Assembly: GCF_000478585.1 (NCBI RefSeq)
Contig: NZ_ARWI01000001.1
Span: forward strand, 1,984,001-2,048,000
Source of the DNA: Thiomicrorhabdus sp. Kp2
Lineage (GTDB): Bacteria > Pseudomonadota > Gammaproteobacteria > Thiomicrospirales > Thiomicrospiraceae
Reading direction: 5' to 3'
DNA length: 64,000 nt
In this document: positions 9,866-19,174 of the stretch, one piece after another
How the letters are laid out: each line of letters begins with the position of its first letter
Numbering within the stretch: the first letter of the stretch is position 1
Notes under the pieces: generated by a model
Database searches by the model: none
What the model was told of the DNA's origin: nothing
Seen by the model: only the letters and a program-made list of their open reading frames with translations
Position numbers and translations under genes: made by a program

Positions 9866-10504
9866 TTACTTAACAATTTCAACCTCTACACGACGGTTTT
9901 CAGCGCGACCTGCTTTTGTTGCGTTGTCTGCGATTGGTGAAGATTCACCTGCACCAGAAACCATCATACGGTCTGCTGCGATACCTTTACCTGCTAGGTA
10001 ATCAGCCACATCTTGCGCACGTTTTACAGATAAAGTCTGGTTGTAAGCTTCTGGACCAGTGCTGTCAGTATGACCTGTAATAGAGATTTTGCTATCAGCA
10101 ACTTCATTCATGTATGCAGCAAAGGTATCTAACTCAGGTACTTCTTTAACATCGGCTTTATCAAAGTCGAAGTGTCCAATAAACTTAGCTGGAGCCATTG
10201 GCGCTGGAGCTGGTTCAGGTGCTTTAACAACTGGAGCAGGTGCAGGTGCTGGAGCAGGTGCAACTACTGGCTTAGGTTCTTCCCAGCCTTCACATTTAGC
10301 GATAGCAGTATCTTTACTCCAGTCGATAGAACGTACACAACGATTTTCGTTGTCGCGAACAATACGACCCCAAGAATCTACAACATAAGCAGAACTACCT
10401 TCTGCCATGATGTCACCTTTTGCTTCTACTGAAGAGTGAGCTTGTACAGAAGCGGCTGATGCCATAGCGATAACAGCAACAAGAGGAAGTAATTTTGTTT
10501 TCAT
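9866..10504 (-). CDS. OmpA-family outer membrane protein (peptidoglycan-binding C-terminal domain)
   Basis: An exported protein of about 212 residues. It has a signal peptide (MKTKLLPLVAVIAMASAASV, cut after VQA), a short cysteine-containing region, a long Pro/Ala linker of APAPAP type and a C-terminal OmpA domain. That domain has FDFDKADVKE, SITGHTDSTGPEAYN and GRAENRRVEVEI, including the Asp and Arg that hold diaminopimelate in peptidoglycan. There is no eight-strand beta barrel, so it is a periplasm-spanning linker protein rather than a full OmpA porin. The ATG at 10504 is preferred because AAGGA then sits at proper distance; an ATG two codons earlier is too close to it. The upstream 219 bp is AT-rich and probably holds a strong promoter. 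Confidence 0.92.
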   Translation of the reverse strand: MKTKLLPLVAVIAMASAASVQAHSSVEAKGDIMAEGSSAYVVDSWGRIVRDNENRCVRSIDWSKDTAIAKCEGWEEPKPVVAPAPAPAPAPVVKAPEPAPAPMAPAKFIGHFDFDKADVKEVPELDTFAAYMNEVADSKISITGHTDSTGPEAYNQTLSVKRAQDVADYLAGKGIAADRMMVSGAGESSPIADNATKAGRAENRRVEVEIVK

Positions 10505-10729
10505 GAACATATCCTTATTATTTTTTTAAATTTAGCTATAAAATTTAATTCACTCATAAAATATAACATGTATATTTACTTAATAATAGGGATATATCTC
10601 TAACAAGTTGAAAATATGAGGCTTTTGTAGGAATTATTAACTTTTGTGTTTGTTTTGCAACAAACCGCCCTTTTTTATCATAATTTATTAAGTCTTTGAG
10701 GATTAAACCAATGGTTGATTGGGAATGAG

Positions 10730-11242
10730 TTAATGACTGTTTTTGATCTCTTTAGCCGTAATAAACTGTTGTAGCTTACCATCACCAGCCTCAATATTTT
10801 TCCAGTCATTGGGTAAAATAAAATGGGCGAGCGAGCAGGTAGGAAAAAGTTGTACATGGGAGGAGGCTGTTTCGGAAACCAATAAATTAAACAATGTTTC
10901 TAGGCCGGGATTGTGACCGATAATCATAATACGTTCAGCGTGTGGAGCATCCGCTAAAACTTGGCGTAATTGGTCTAATTCTGCTAGGTAGAGTGCATCG
11001 ACAGTAATGGCCGTTGCGGAGCATTCATTGCAAATACGTCTTAACGTTTGTTGTGCTCTCACTGCGGGTGATACCAAAATAAGGTCAGGCATTAAGTTTT
11101 TTTCTTTTAACCATTTGCCCATTTTGGCGGCATTCTTTTTGCCTTTATCGGATAAAGGGCGGTCAATGTCTTCTAAATCATTATCTTTCCAATCGGTCTT
11201 TGCATGTCTAAGTAGCATCAGTTCGCGCAGTTTATTGGCCAT
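10730..11242 (-). CDS. SixA-type phosphohistidine phosphatase (histidine phosphatase superfamily)
   Basis: A 170-residue member of the histidine phosphatase (RHG) superfamily. The catalytic motif LMLLRHAKTDW lies near the N-terminus and the second catalytic histidine is in MIIGHNPGLE. Size and the absence of extra domains match SixA, which in E. coli removes phosphate from histidine-phosphotransfer domains and from the nitrogen PTS protein NPr. Its target here is unknown. The gene lies 67 bp after pyrE on the same strand and may be cotranscribed with it. Confidence 0.88.
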   Translation of the reverse strand: MANKLRELMLLRHAKTDWKDNDLEDIDRPLSDKGKKNAAKMGKWLKEKNLMPDLILVSPAVRAQQTLRRICNECSATAITVDALYLAELDQLRQVLADAPHAERIMIIGHNPGLETLFNLLVSETASSHVQLFPTCSLAHFILPNDWKNIEAGDGKLQQFITAKEIKNSH

Positions 11243-11309
11243 TAGAATGCCTCCAATTGGTCAGAGATTGAGTTGAATACATCCTGTTTGTAACGTTGTG
11301 GAGTATTCA

Positions 11310-11984
<675 letters not shown>

Positions 11985-12083
11985 TTATCTTACTCCATTC
12001 ATTTTGCTTGTAGCAAGTTGTATCTCTATTAACAGGTTAGAATGGGGTTATGAATAAATGCGTTTTAATGTCAATTAAATGGA

Positions 12084-12923
12084 TTATTTAGGTAACCAGG
12101 CCTGGAGTTGTTTAATCTCTTCGCTCCAGATATCGGGATTAATGGTCTCTAAAGTCATGGGGATATTATCAATGCGTTTATCCTCCATAAGTTGTTTAAA
12201 CATGGGCCAGCCAATTTCACCTTCACCTAAACTGTGGTGGCGATCAAGCTTTTGCCCGAGCTTGGCTTTAGAGTCATTTAAGTGCATGCCTTTTAAATAC
12301 TCAAACCCTACAACCGATTCAAAATCGGCCATAACACCTTGGTAATCATTTTTTAAATCATAACCCGCTGCATAGGCATGACAGGTATCAATGCAGACGC
12401 CAATGCGCGATTTGTCTTCAACTTTATCAATAATATAAGCAAGCTGCTCATGCTTGTAACCAAGATTTGAGCCTTGACCTGCTGTGTTTTCTAAAACAGC
12501 TATAACGCCCTGAGTTTGATCTAATGCAAAATTAATGGACTCAGCGATGTAATCCATACATTGTTCTTCAGAAATCTCCCGTAAATGACTGCCAGGGTGA
12601 AAGTTAAGGCGATTAATGCCAAGTTGTTGGCAACGTTCTAATTCATCAATAAAGGCATCAAGAGATTTTTGACGTTTATCTAAGTCAGGGTGGCCCAAGT
12701 TAATTAGGTAGCTATCGTGCGGTAGGATTTGATTAACCCCATAGCCATATTTTTCGCAGTTTGTTTTAAACGCATCAATGCTTTTATCAGTAAGGGGTTT
12801 TGCAACCCATTGGCGTTGATTTTTAGTAAATAGGGCAAACGCGGTTGCCCCAATTTCATGGGCGCGAATCGGGGCGTTTTCTACTCCGCCAGCCGCTGAA
12901 ACATGAGCACCAATGTATTTCAT
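12084..12923 (-). CDS. nfo: Endonuclease IV (AP endonuclease)
   Basis: Cleaves DNA 5' to abasic sites and removes blocked 3' ends in base excision repair. At 279 residues it has the E. coli Nfo length. The three Zn ions are bound by histidines, glutamates and aspartates in recognisable motifs: NFHPGSH near residue 108, [10 protein letters not shown] near 145, [13 protein letters not shown] near 180, GMHLNDSK near 215 and GEGEIGW near 233. The last codons overlap a CAGGCCTG palindrome at about 12097, which encodes part of QAW near the C-terminus. The gene stands alone. Confidence 0.97.
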   Translation of the reverse strand: MKYIGAHVSAAGGVENAPIRAHEIGATAFALFTKNQRQWVAKPLTDKSIDAFKTNCEKYGYGVNQILPHDSYLINLGHPDLDKRQKSLDAFIDELERCQQLGINRLNFHPGSHLREISEEQCMDYIAESINFALDQTQGVIAVLENTAGQGSNLGYKHEQLAYIIDKVEDKSRIGVCIDTCHAYAAGYDLKNDYQGVMADFESVVGFEYLKGMHLNDSKAKLGQKLDRHHSLGEGEIGWPMFKQLMEDKRIDNIPMTLETINPDIWSEEIKQLQAWLPK

Positions 12924-13008
12924 AATGAGATTACCTTTTTGTATTTACAACGCGATTGTTTGTATCTTGAAAAGGGATTTTATCAAAATATCACGCGTTT
13001 GTATTAGT

Positions 13009-13024
13009 TGGCACAATTTCTGCA
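13009..13024 (+). promoter_or_regulatory. Candidate sigma-54 (RpoN) promoter
   Basis: TGGCACAATTTCTGCA keeps the invariant GG and GC dinucleotides exactly 12 bp apart and matches the consensus TGGCACGNNNNTTGCW at nearly every position. It points to the gene at 13126, about 100 bp downstream. A sigma-54 promoter implies control by an activator ATPase; none is encoded nearby. Confidence 0.6.
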
Positions 13025-13125
13025 TGGTACTGACATAAAGACAGCTAGCGCATACCATGCGACAAAAAAATGACAACTCAATAGACAGTCTATATGAGTT
13101 GCAAAAAACACACTAAGGATAAGAT

Positions 13126-13620
13126 ATGGCGATAGATATGAGAAAAGTTGAACCACTAGGTTCAAAAAGTGTTTTGCTAGAACAAGCGATGCGTAGAAGC
13201 CGTGCGGCAAATAGCCAAGACCGTTTTGATGATATTGATATGTCAGACATGATTACCCCCGATTTTGAATGGTTGAAAGAAGATAAAACGGCCATTGAAA
13301 GTTTAGTTAAGCAGATGGATGCCTCAATTGGTCAGCTCAATAGACAAATGAATGAGCTTGATGAAAAATCAAAGAAGTCTCGTTTAACCGTTGAAAAAGA
13401 GCAGCAACTGTTATTTAAACAAATCAAAACCTTAAACTCGTTGTTAAAACGTCAAGTTGATATTTTTGCTTCTGTTGAGCGCCAAATGTCAGATATTGAA
13501 ATTAAACAAAACAACTTAATTCCTCAAGTTGGAATTGGATTAATTGCGGGGTTGATGTCAGCAGTCACCATCTTAGCTACCGCTCCGTGGTTAACGGTAT
13601 TAATGGAAAATATTCGTTAA
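13126..13620 (+). CDS. Uncharacterised coiled-coil protein with a C-terminal membrane helix
   Basis: No family is recognised. The 164-residue protein has a polar N-terminus rich in Arg and Asp, and a central region (roughly residues 55-125) of Lys, Glu, Gln and Leu spaced as in a long coiled coil. It ends with one hydrophobic helix, VGIGLIAGLMSAVTILATA, about 20 residues from the C-terminus. It would therefore be a tail-anchored inner membrane protein with a cytoplasmic coiled coil. A good AAGGAT Shine-Dalgarno sequence precedes the ATG. The candidate sigma-54 promoter at 13009-13024 and the terminator at 13648-13680 frame it as a one-gene unit. Function unknown; sigma-54 control hints at motility, nitrogen or surface functions, which is only inference. 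Confidence 0.75.
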   Translation: MAIDMRKVEPLGSKSVLLEQAMRRSRAANSQDRFDDIDMSDMITPDFEWLKEDKTAIESLVKQMDASIGQLNRQMNELDEKSKKSRLTVEKEQQLLFKQIKTLNSLLKRQVDIFASVERQMSDIEIKQNNLIPQVGIGLIAGLMSAVTILATAPWLTVLMENIR

Positions 13621-13647
13621 AAATTAACAAACTCATCTTATCTTTTT

Positions 13648-13680
13648 AAAAGGAGTGGTGGTAAATGGCCACTCCTTTTT
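13648..13680 (+). terminator. Intrinsic terminator after the coiled-coil gene
   Basis: AAAAGGAGTGG pairs with CCACTCCTTTT across a short loop and is followed by T residues, 28 bp past the stop codon. Confidence 0.9.
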
Positions 13681-13789
13681 TCATATTTACGCTTCAAATA
13701 GCGCGAGTTAAAAACAACCTCATTAGTTTTGGGTTCATAGCGTGCTAGAATAAATGTTCATTTTTTAGCTCAGATTATGAAGTTTTGTT

Positions 13790-14887
13790 ATGAATCTCAC
13801 TGTTTCTCACAATGTCTGTATTACCCCAAATTCTCAAGATAAAGCTATTTTTTACTTAACGTTTCTATTGCCTGAAAATGTAAAAAGTCAGGATGTTTAT
13901 GCACCTGGAGACTGGCTAACGATTCAGCCTAAAAACAGAGAAGAAATGGTTAATGCCATGCTCTCTTTGCTTAATTTAGAGGGCGATGAAAGTATTGAAT
14001 TGAGACGACCAGGGCTGGTAACTTGCAGAGAGGCCTTAACTTTCCATTTAGAATTAACGCAGTTGAATCCCGCTATTTTAAATAAACTTCAAAGACAGTT
14101 TTCTTTGGGAAGCTGGGCAGATAGGCAAGCGATGATGGATTATGCCGATGGCAAAGACATTATTGATTTACTGGAAGCATTTCCAATATTAAAAGAGCAA
14201 GGTATTGAATTTTTAAAGCTGTTATCACCACTTGCCCCACGTTACTATTCGATTGCTTCAGCACCCGATAAGAGCAACAGCGTTTCAATCTTATATAAAA
14301 AAGTACAATACCAAAATCAAGGTCGTCAACGTTTTGGTGTGGCCAGTTGTGTTTTGGCTGATGCGAAAGAGCAGATGAGTTTTGAGGTTGAGTTTAAGTC
14401 AAATCCAACTTTTAAACTGCCCAATGATTTGGCTACACCAATCATTATGATTGGTGCAGGGACAGGGTTAGCGCCCTTTATTGGTTTTATGCAACAGCGT
14501 GAGCTGGAAAGCCGAGTGAATAAAGATTGCGCTGAAAACTTACTCTTTTTTGGGGAGACTTATCAGACGACAAATTGTCTTTTTTGTGATGAATTAGACC
14601 GTTGGCAATCCGCAGGCCTGGTAAAAGTCTTTTATGCGTTTTCACGTGATCAAAAAGAGAAACAATACGTGCAACATCAGATAGAAAAACAGAGCTTGCA
14701 TATTTGGAAGTTACTCAATGATGGCGCACATATCTATATTTGTGGTAGCCAAAAAACCATGGCGGTATCGGTTAAAGCAGCAATATTGAACATCTTTGAA
14801 AAACAGGGTGGTTTGGATTCAGAAGCGGCTGACGCATTTTGGCATACATTGAGAAAACAAAAACGTTTGCAGATGGATGTTTATTGA
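13790..14887 (+). CDS. CysJ-like FAD/NADPH-binding reductase without a flavodoxin domain
   Basis: A 365-residue flavoprotein resembling the C-terminal two-thirds of sulfite reductase alpha subunit CysJ. It has the connecting region (ALTFHLELTQLNPAILNKL), the FAD motif RYYSIAS, and the NADPH motifs IGAGTGLAPFIGFMQQRE and AHIYICGSQKTMA. It keeps the CysJ-style ending DAFWHTLRKQKRLQMDVY. The N-terminal FMN-binding flavodoxin domain of CysJ is absent, and no cysI or cysH lies nearby. It probably passes electrons from NADPH through FAD to an unknown partner; assimilatory sulfite reduction is possible but not shown. It contains one near-copy of the palindrome at about 14612 and converges on ppx. 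Confidence 0.85.
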   Translation: MNLTVSHNVCITPNSQDKAIFYLTFLLPENVKSQDVYAPGDWLTIQPKNREEMVNAMLSLLNLEGDESIELRRPGLVTCREALTFHLELTQLNPAILNKLQRQFSLGSWADRQAMMDYADGKDIIDLLEAFPILKEQGIEFLKLLSPLAPRYYSIASAPDKSNSVSILYKKVQYQNQGRQRFGVASCVLADAKEQMSFEVEFKSNPTFKLPNDLATPIIMIGAGTGLAPFIGFMQQRELESRVNKDCAENLLFFGETYQTTNCLFCDELDRWQSAGLVKVFYAFSRDQKEKQYVQHQIEKQSLHIWKLLNDGAHIYICGSQKTMAVSVKAAILNIFEKQGGLDSEAADAFWHTLRKQKRLQMDVY

Positions 14888-14894
14888 TTTTTTA

Positions 14895-14918
14895 AAACCT
14901 ACCAGGCCTGGTAGGTTT
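14895..14918. terminator. 24-bp perfect palindrome between convergent genes, possible bidirectional terminator
   Basis: AAACCTACCAGG is followed at once by its complement. It starts 7 bp after one stop codon and ends 10 bp before the other gene's stop. As RNA it would form a 10-bp stem with a GGCC tetraloop. A T-rich run follows on the + side and an A-rich run precedes it, as expected for a two-way terminator. The same 24 bp recurs at 28460-28483. Confidence 0.65.
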
Positions 14919-14928
14919 AGTTTTTGGT

Positions 14929-16446
14929 TTAGGCTAGAGTCAATTTAAAACCAAATTTATCTAAGTGTTTGGCTTCACTTTCTAAATCTAAGCGGGTAAG
15001 CGGGTGCTCATCAAGCCATTTTTCTTCAAACTCTAAATGTAATTGCTTGTCATCAGCAATAATGAGTGTAGGGTCAACATGTTCTAAATCTCGACCGCGA
15101 TGAATACGTACCGATAATCGCAATAAAGCGGTTAAATAGGGCATGAGTGGCTTTACGCTGTCATCAATTTCTTCATGGCTTTCATCTGAATATTTACCGC
15201 GTTGGTTGAGTACCAATGAGCTCATAATCAGTTTTTCTTGTTGGTTAAATCCTGCCATATCGGCTTGCGCAATGAGGTATGCACTGTGATGGCGTGAACG
15301 TTTAAAGCTCACGGCAATGCCAATTTCATGTAGACGGCAAGCCCATTTTAATAGGCGTTTTAGATCATAACCGTCTGAGTGTAAACGCCATAAATTATGA
15401 CTTTGTTTGTAGAGTGATTTTGCGGTTTTGGCAACCATGTCTGCCTGTTCAGTATCGACCTTCATCCACTGTTGCATGGCTTTTACGCTGGTTTCACGAA
15501 CATCTTCGGCGTTTAATCGACCTAGCGTGTCAAACACTAATCCTTCACGTAATGCGTTTTGAGAAACCTGCATGTGTTCAATGTTTAATTCAATAAAGGT
15601 CGCCATTAAAATGGCTAAACCGCCAAGCAATACAGGGCGGCGTTCATCTTTTAAGCCAGCGAGCTTGATGCTCTGTGCAGAACCCTCTTTAAGCAGAGCC
15701 TTACTTAAATCAAACATGCCTTGCAAAGTAATGCCCGATTCTGACCAACTATTGATTTCAAGAATTTGACCAATGGATTTAATGGTGCCAGATGCGCCAA
15801 TCGCAATATCCCAACCTTGTTTACGAAGTGTACTGCGATGGGGACGAAGTACTTGGCGGCATTTTGCAATGGCGAGATTAAAGTTCTCTTCTGTCACTTT
15901 GCCTTTTGGAAAGTAGGTTTGGGTAATACTGACGCAGCCCATTTCAGTGCTGGTTAAGTGACTGTTTTCAAACTGTTTACCAATGATGTATTCCGTGCTT
16001 CCACCACCGATATCCATGACTAAACGTTGTTCATCACTGTTGGCTAAGCCGTGAGCAACCCCTAAATAAATCAGACGAGCCTCTTCTTGACCAGCAATGA
16101 TTTGAATACTATGACCCAGTGCTTGTTTTGCCTGTTTAAGAAATTCTCGGCTATTTACGGCATTTCTTAGGGTGTTTGTTCCTACGGCACGAACATTCTC
16201 TTTAGGGATGTCTTTGATGAGTTGGCCAAAACGCTCTAAGCAGGCAATTCCCTCTTCAAAAGCTTTATCGGTGAGTTTGCCATGTTTATCTAAACCAGAG
16301 CGTAGGCGTACCATCTCTTTGTGTTTATCAATGACTTGCATTTGGCCGTGAACGTCACGAGCCACAATCATATGAAAACTGTTAGAGCCAAGGTCTATTG
16401 CGGCAAATAAATCTTCATTTGAAGAGGGGCTGTTTGTATCTATCAT
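14929..16446 (-). CDS. ppx: Exopolyphosphatase (Ppx/GppA family)
   Basis: Removes terminal phosphate from polyphosphate chains or hydrolyses pppGpp to ppGpp. At 505 residues it matches E. coli Ppx (513) and GppA (494). The ASKHA-fold phosphate motifs are present: AIDLGSNSFHMIVAR near the N-terminus and VMDIGGGSTEYIIG near residue 150, followed by an HD-like C-terminal domain with CRLHEIGIAVSFKRSRHHSAY. The gene lies downstream of ppk1 on the same strand, about 160 bp apart, which favours a polyphosphate role over GppA. The dual activity cannot be separated by eye. Confidence 0.92.
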   Translation of the reverse strand: MIDTNSPSSNEDLFAAIDLGSNSFHMIVARDVHGQMQVIDKHKEMVRLRSGLDKHGKLTDKAFEEGIACLERFGQLIKDIPKENVRAVGTNTLRNAVNSREFLKQAKQALGHSIQIIAGQEEARLIYLGVAHGLANSDEQRLVMDIGGGSTEYIIGKQFENSHLTSTEMGCVSITQTYFPKGKVTEENFNLAIAKCRQVLRPHRSTLRKQGWDIAIGASGTIKSIGQILEINSWSESGITLQGMFDLSKALLKEGSAQSIKLAGLKDERRPVLLGGLAILMATFIELNIEHMQVSQNALREGLVFDTLGRLNAEDVRETSVKAMQQWMKVDTEQADMVAKTAKSLYKQSHNLWRLHSDGYDLKRLLKWACRLHEIGIAVSFKRSRHHSAYLIAQADMAGFNQQEKLIMSSLVLNQRGKYSDESHEEIDDSVKPLMPYLTALLRLSVRIHRGRDLEHVDPTLIIADDKQLHLEFEEKWLDEHPLTRLDLESEAKHLDKFGFKLTLA

Positions 16447-16603
16447 AGAGAAATCAGTTTTTTATCTTTGTGCAAGACAACCACGGTTGCCGCTATAAGT
16501 GGTTATAGTTTTAATTGGCGCTAGTGTACCGTTTTTAAACAGCCTTGTCTTAAGAAGAACAATCAATCTTACTTATAAGGCTGTGAAATGATTCATTTAT
16601 AGA

Positions 16604-18757
16604 CTAATGGCTGTATTTTTCAATAAGTAAGGACTGCGCATTGTATGCTTCAGCGCCATTGGGTTCTTTGGGTAGATAACTGCCATCAGGCTGTAAAACC
16701 CAAGCGCCAGTATTGTCTTGTAAATACATGGCAAGGCCTTCTGTATAGACTTGTTGAAAACAGTCGTCATCCAAAATAGGGAAGCAAGTTTCAACACGAG
16801 CGATAAGATTTCGTCTCATCCAGTCTGCGCTTGAGCAGAACAGTTCAGGTTTACCGCCACTATTCTCAAAATAGTAGATACGGTGGTGTTCTAAAAAACG
16901 GCCAATGATTGAGGTCACGGTAATGTTTTCTGACAGGCCTGGTACACCAGGTCTTAAACTACAAATACCACGGACAATCAGTTGAATGTTTACCCCCGCT
17001 TGCGAAGCTTCATAAAGCGCATCAATAACACCTTGCTCTTCTAAGCCATTCATTTTGGCAATAATTTTAGCCGATTTACCTTGTCGAGCATGTTCAGCTT
17101 CGCGGTTAATTCGTTCAATCATGCCGCTTTTTAAAGTGAAGGGGGATTGTAATAAGACTTCTAGATTTTTAGTGTCGCCTAAACTGGTTAATTGTTGGAA
17201 TATTTTTGAAGCATCCCGACCAATGGCTGGGTTGGCAGTAATCAAACCAAAGTCGGAATAAAAACGGGTGGTAATATGATGATAATTTCCCGTTCCCATG
17301 TGTGTGTAGTAACGAATTAAATCACCTTCACGACGCACCACTAAAATCATTTTAGCATGCGTTTTATAGCCAACTACTCCATACACAACATGCACACCAG
17401 CGTCTTGTAAACGTGTGGCTTGAAGGATATTGTTGTCTTCATCAAAACGGGCGCGAAGCTCAACCACGGCGGTAACTTCTTTACCATTTTGAGCCGCTCT
17501 TTCTAACGCCTTAATGATGAGAGAGTCTTCTCCAGTTCGATATAGGGTCATACGAATCGCAAGTACATTAGGGTCGGTTGCCGCTTTCGTTAAAAACTCG
17601 ATAACGGGCGAAAAAGAGTCATAAGGATGGTGTAATAAAATGTCTTTTTGTTTGATTTTTTCAAATAGGTTGTCGCTGGTTTCTTTATGGCGGGTAAAAA
17701 TTTTAAACGCATTTTTAGATGGGCGCTCTTTTAAGTTATATGTCTTCTGTGTGTACGGAGAAAATTGCAAATCTGCTCGGTTTGCCATGCCTGGTACGGC
17801 ATCTAAACGGTGAAGGTTAACAGGGCCATTCACCTCATATAGCGCTGTTTTATCTAGTTTAAAACGATCTAAAAGGTAATCAATCATGTGTTGAGGGCAG
17901 TTATCGGCGACCTCTAAACGTACTGCACCACCATATTGGCGGCCTGTTAATTCACCACGAAGAGCGCTCATAAGGTCATCCACCTCTTCTTCATCTATAA
18001 AGAGGTTAGTATTACGTGTTACACGAAACTGATAACAGCCTGTTACAGTCATGCCTGGGAAAAGTCTAGAGACATTGGCGTGCAGAATGGATGAGAGAAA
18101 CACAAAATCATTTTCGCCGTCGGTTGCCTCAGTAGGAAGCTTGATAATGCGTGGCAAAGAGCGAGGAACTGGCACAATGGCGAGGCCGTTTGAACGGCCA
18201 AACGCATCTTTACCTTCTAAAGAGACAATAAAGTTTAAGGTTTTGTTCAAGACCTTAGGAAACGGATGAGATGGGTCTAAACCAACCGCACTTAAAACAG
18301 GCTGTAAAGCTTGTTCAAAATAGTTGCTTAGCCACTCTTTGTGCTGTTCTGTCCAATGGTTGCGGCGAACAAAACGAATATTCTCTTTCTCTAAGGCAGG
18401 AATGAGTATATTGTTTAAAGTATGGTATTGCTCTTCAACAATGCTATGTGCGGTCTCAGAGAGACATTCCACTACACTACTTGCTGGAAGTTCATCTGGA
18501 AAAGTCAATGCATTAGGGTCTTTAGCAAGCTCTAATAAACTGGCCAAACGGACTTCAAAAAACTCGTCCATATTGCTACTAGAAATACACAGATACTTTA
18601 AACGTTCTAATAGCGGAATTTGGTCGTTTTGAGCTTGAGCCAAAACCCGTCTATTGAACTCAAGCAAGCTCTTTTCACGGTTAATATAACGTGGAAATTC
18701 TGTTGGCATTTCTATTGGGTTTTCAGGCTCGTGCAGGGTGACTTCGCTTGGTGACAT
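16604..18757 (-). CDS. ppk1: Polyphosphate kinase 1
   Basis: Makes inorganic polyphosphate from ATP reversibly, at the membrane. At 717 residues it has the full PPK1 layout: an N-terminal domain starting YINREKSLLEFNRRVL, a head domain, and two phospholipase D-like C-terminal domains. The autophosphorylated histidine sits in YKTHAKM near residue 466 and a second catalytic histidine in EHHRIYYFEN near residue 624. RMTLYRTG and LRARFDEDNNI line the active site. Reverse-strand gene directly upstream of ppx, forming a polyphosphate synthesis and degradation pair. It contains one near-copy of the iterated palindrome at about 16934. Confidence 0.97.
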   Translation of the reverse strand: MSPSEVTLHEPENPIEMPTEFPRYINREKSLLEFNRRVLAQAQNDQIPLLERLKYLCISSSNMDEFFEVRLASLLELAKDPNALTFPDELPASSVVECLSETAHSIVEEQYHTLNNILIPALEKENIRFVRRNHWTEQHKEWLSNYFEQALQPVLSAVGLDPSHPFPKVLNKTLNFIVSLEGKDAFGRSNGLAIVPVPRSLPRIIKLPTEATDGENDFVFLSSILHANVSRLFPGMTVTGCYQFRVTRNTNLFIDEEEVDDLMSALRGELTGRQYGGAVRLEVADNCPQHMIDYLLDRFKLDKTALYEVNGPVNLHRLDAVPGMANRADLQFSPYTQKTYNLKERPSKNAFKIFTRHKETSDNLFEKIKQKDILLHHPYDSFSPVIEFLTKAATDPNVLAIRMTLYRTGEDSLIIKALERAAQNGKEVTAVVELRARFDEDNNILQATRLQDAGVHVVYGVVGYKTHAKMILVVRREGDLIRYYTHMGTGNYHHITTRFYSDFGLITANPAIGRDASKIFQQLTSLGDTKNLEVLLQSPFTLKSGMIERINREAEHARQGKSAKIIAKMNGLEEQGVIDALYEASQAGVNIQLIVRGICSLRPGVPGLSENITVTSIIGRFLEHHRIYYFENSGGKPELFCSSADWMRRNLIARVETCFPILDDDCFQQVYTEGLAMYLQDNTGAWVLQPDGSYLPKEPNGAEAYNAQSLLIEKYSH

Positions 18758-18907
18758 ATCGTTCTCTAAATTCGTTGAATTGAACAGGTTTATATTTAGC
18801 TATTCTAGCGTTTTTATTAAACGAAATCAGTGTTCAAATAAGAAATTATTGTGACAAGTTATCATCTTAGACTAGGTGCTATGTAAAAGCCGTGTTTGCA
18901 AAAAAAC

Positions 18908-19174
18908 TTAATCTTTGGATTTATTTTTTTCGCAAGCGGATTTGCAGCCACATTTTGGAACAGGATCAACGCCTCCTGGGTTGGCAGGATGGCATCGTCC
19001 AATGCGTTTAATGGCGAGCCAAGAACCACATAAAACACCGTGGGTTTTTATGGCTTCAATGGTGTAGCTTGAGCAGGTAGGGTAAAAGCGACATCTTGGC
19101 CCAAGGAGTGGGCTGATAAACAGTTGGTAAAAACGCACCAATAATACAATTAGCCAACCAATTGGATTACGCAT
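18908..19174 (-). CDS. yidD: Membrane protein insertion efficiency factor YidD
   Basis: An 88-residue membrane-associated protein of the YidD (DUF37) family, with [21 protein letters not shown] followed by [10 protein letters not shown]. Three conserved cysteines precede a typical [13 protein letters not shown] motif. It assists YidC-dependent insertion of inner membrane proteins. In most bacteria it lies in rpmH-rnpA-yidD-yidC near the replication origin. Here its ATG lies inside the last codons of the upstream GGDEF-EAL gene (8-bp overlap, 19167-19174), so it is translationally coupled to a signalling gene. A Cys/Lys-rich tail follows the conserved domain. Confidence 0.93.
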   Translation of the reverse strand: MRNPIGWLIVLLVRFYQLFISPLLGPRCRFYPTCSSYTIEAIKTHGVLCGSWLAIKRIGRCHPANPGGVDPVPKCGCKSACEKNKSKD

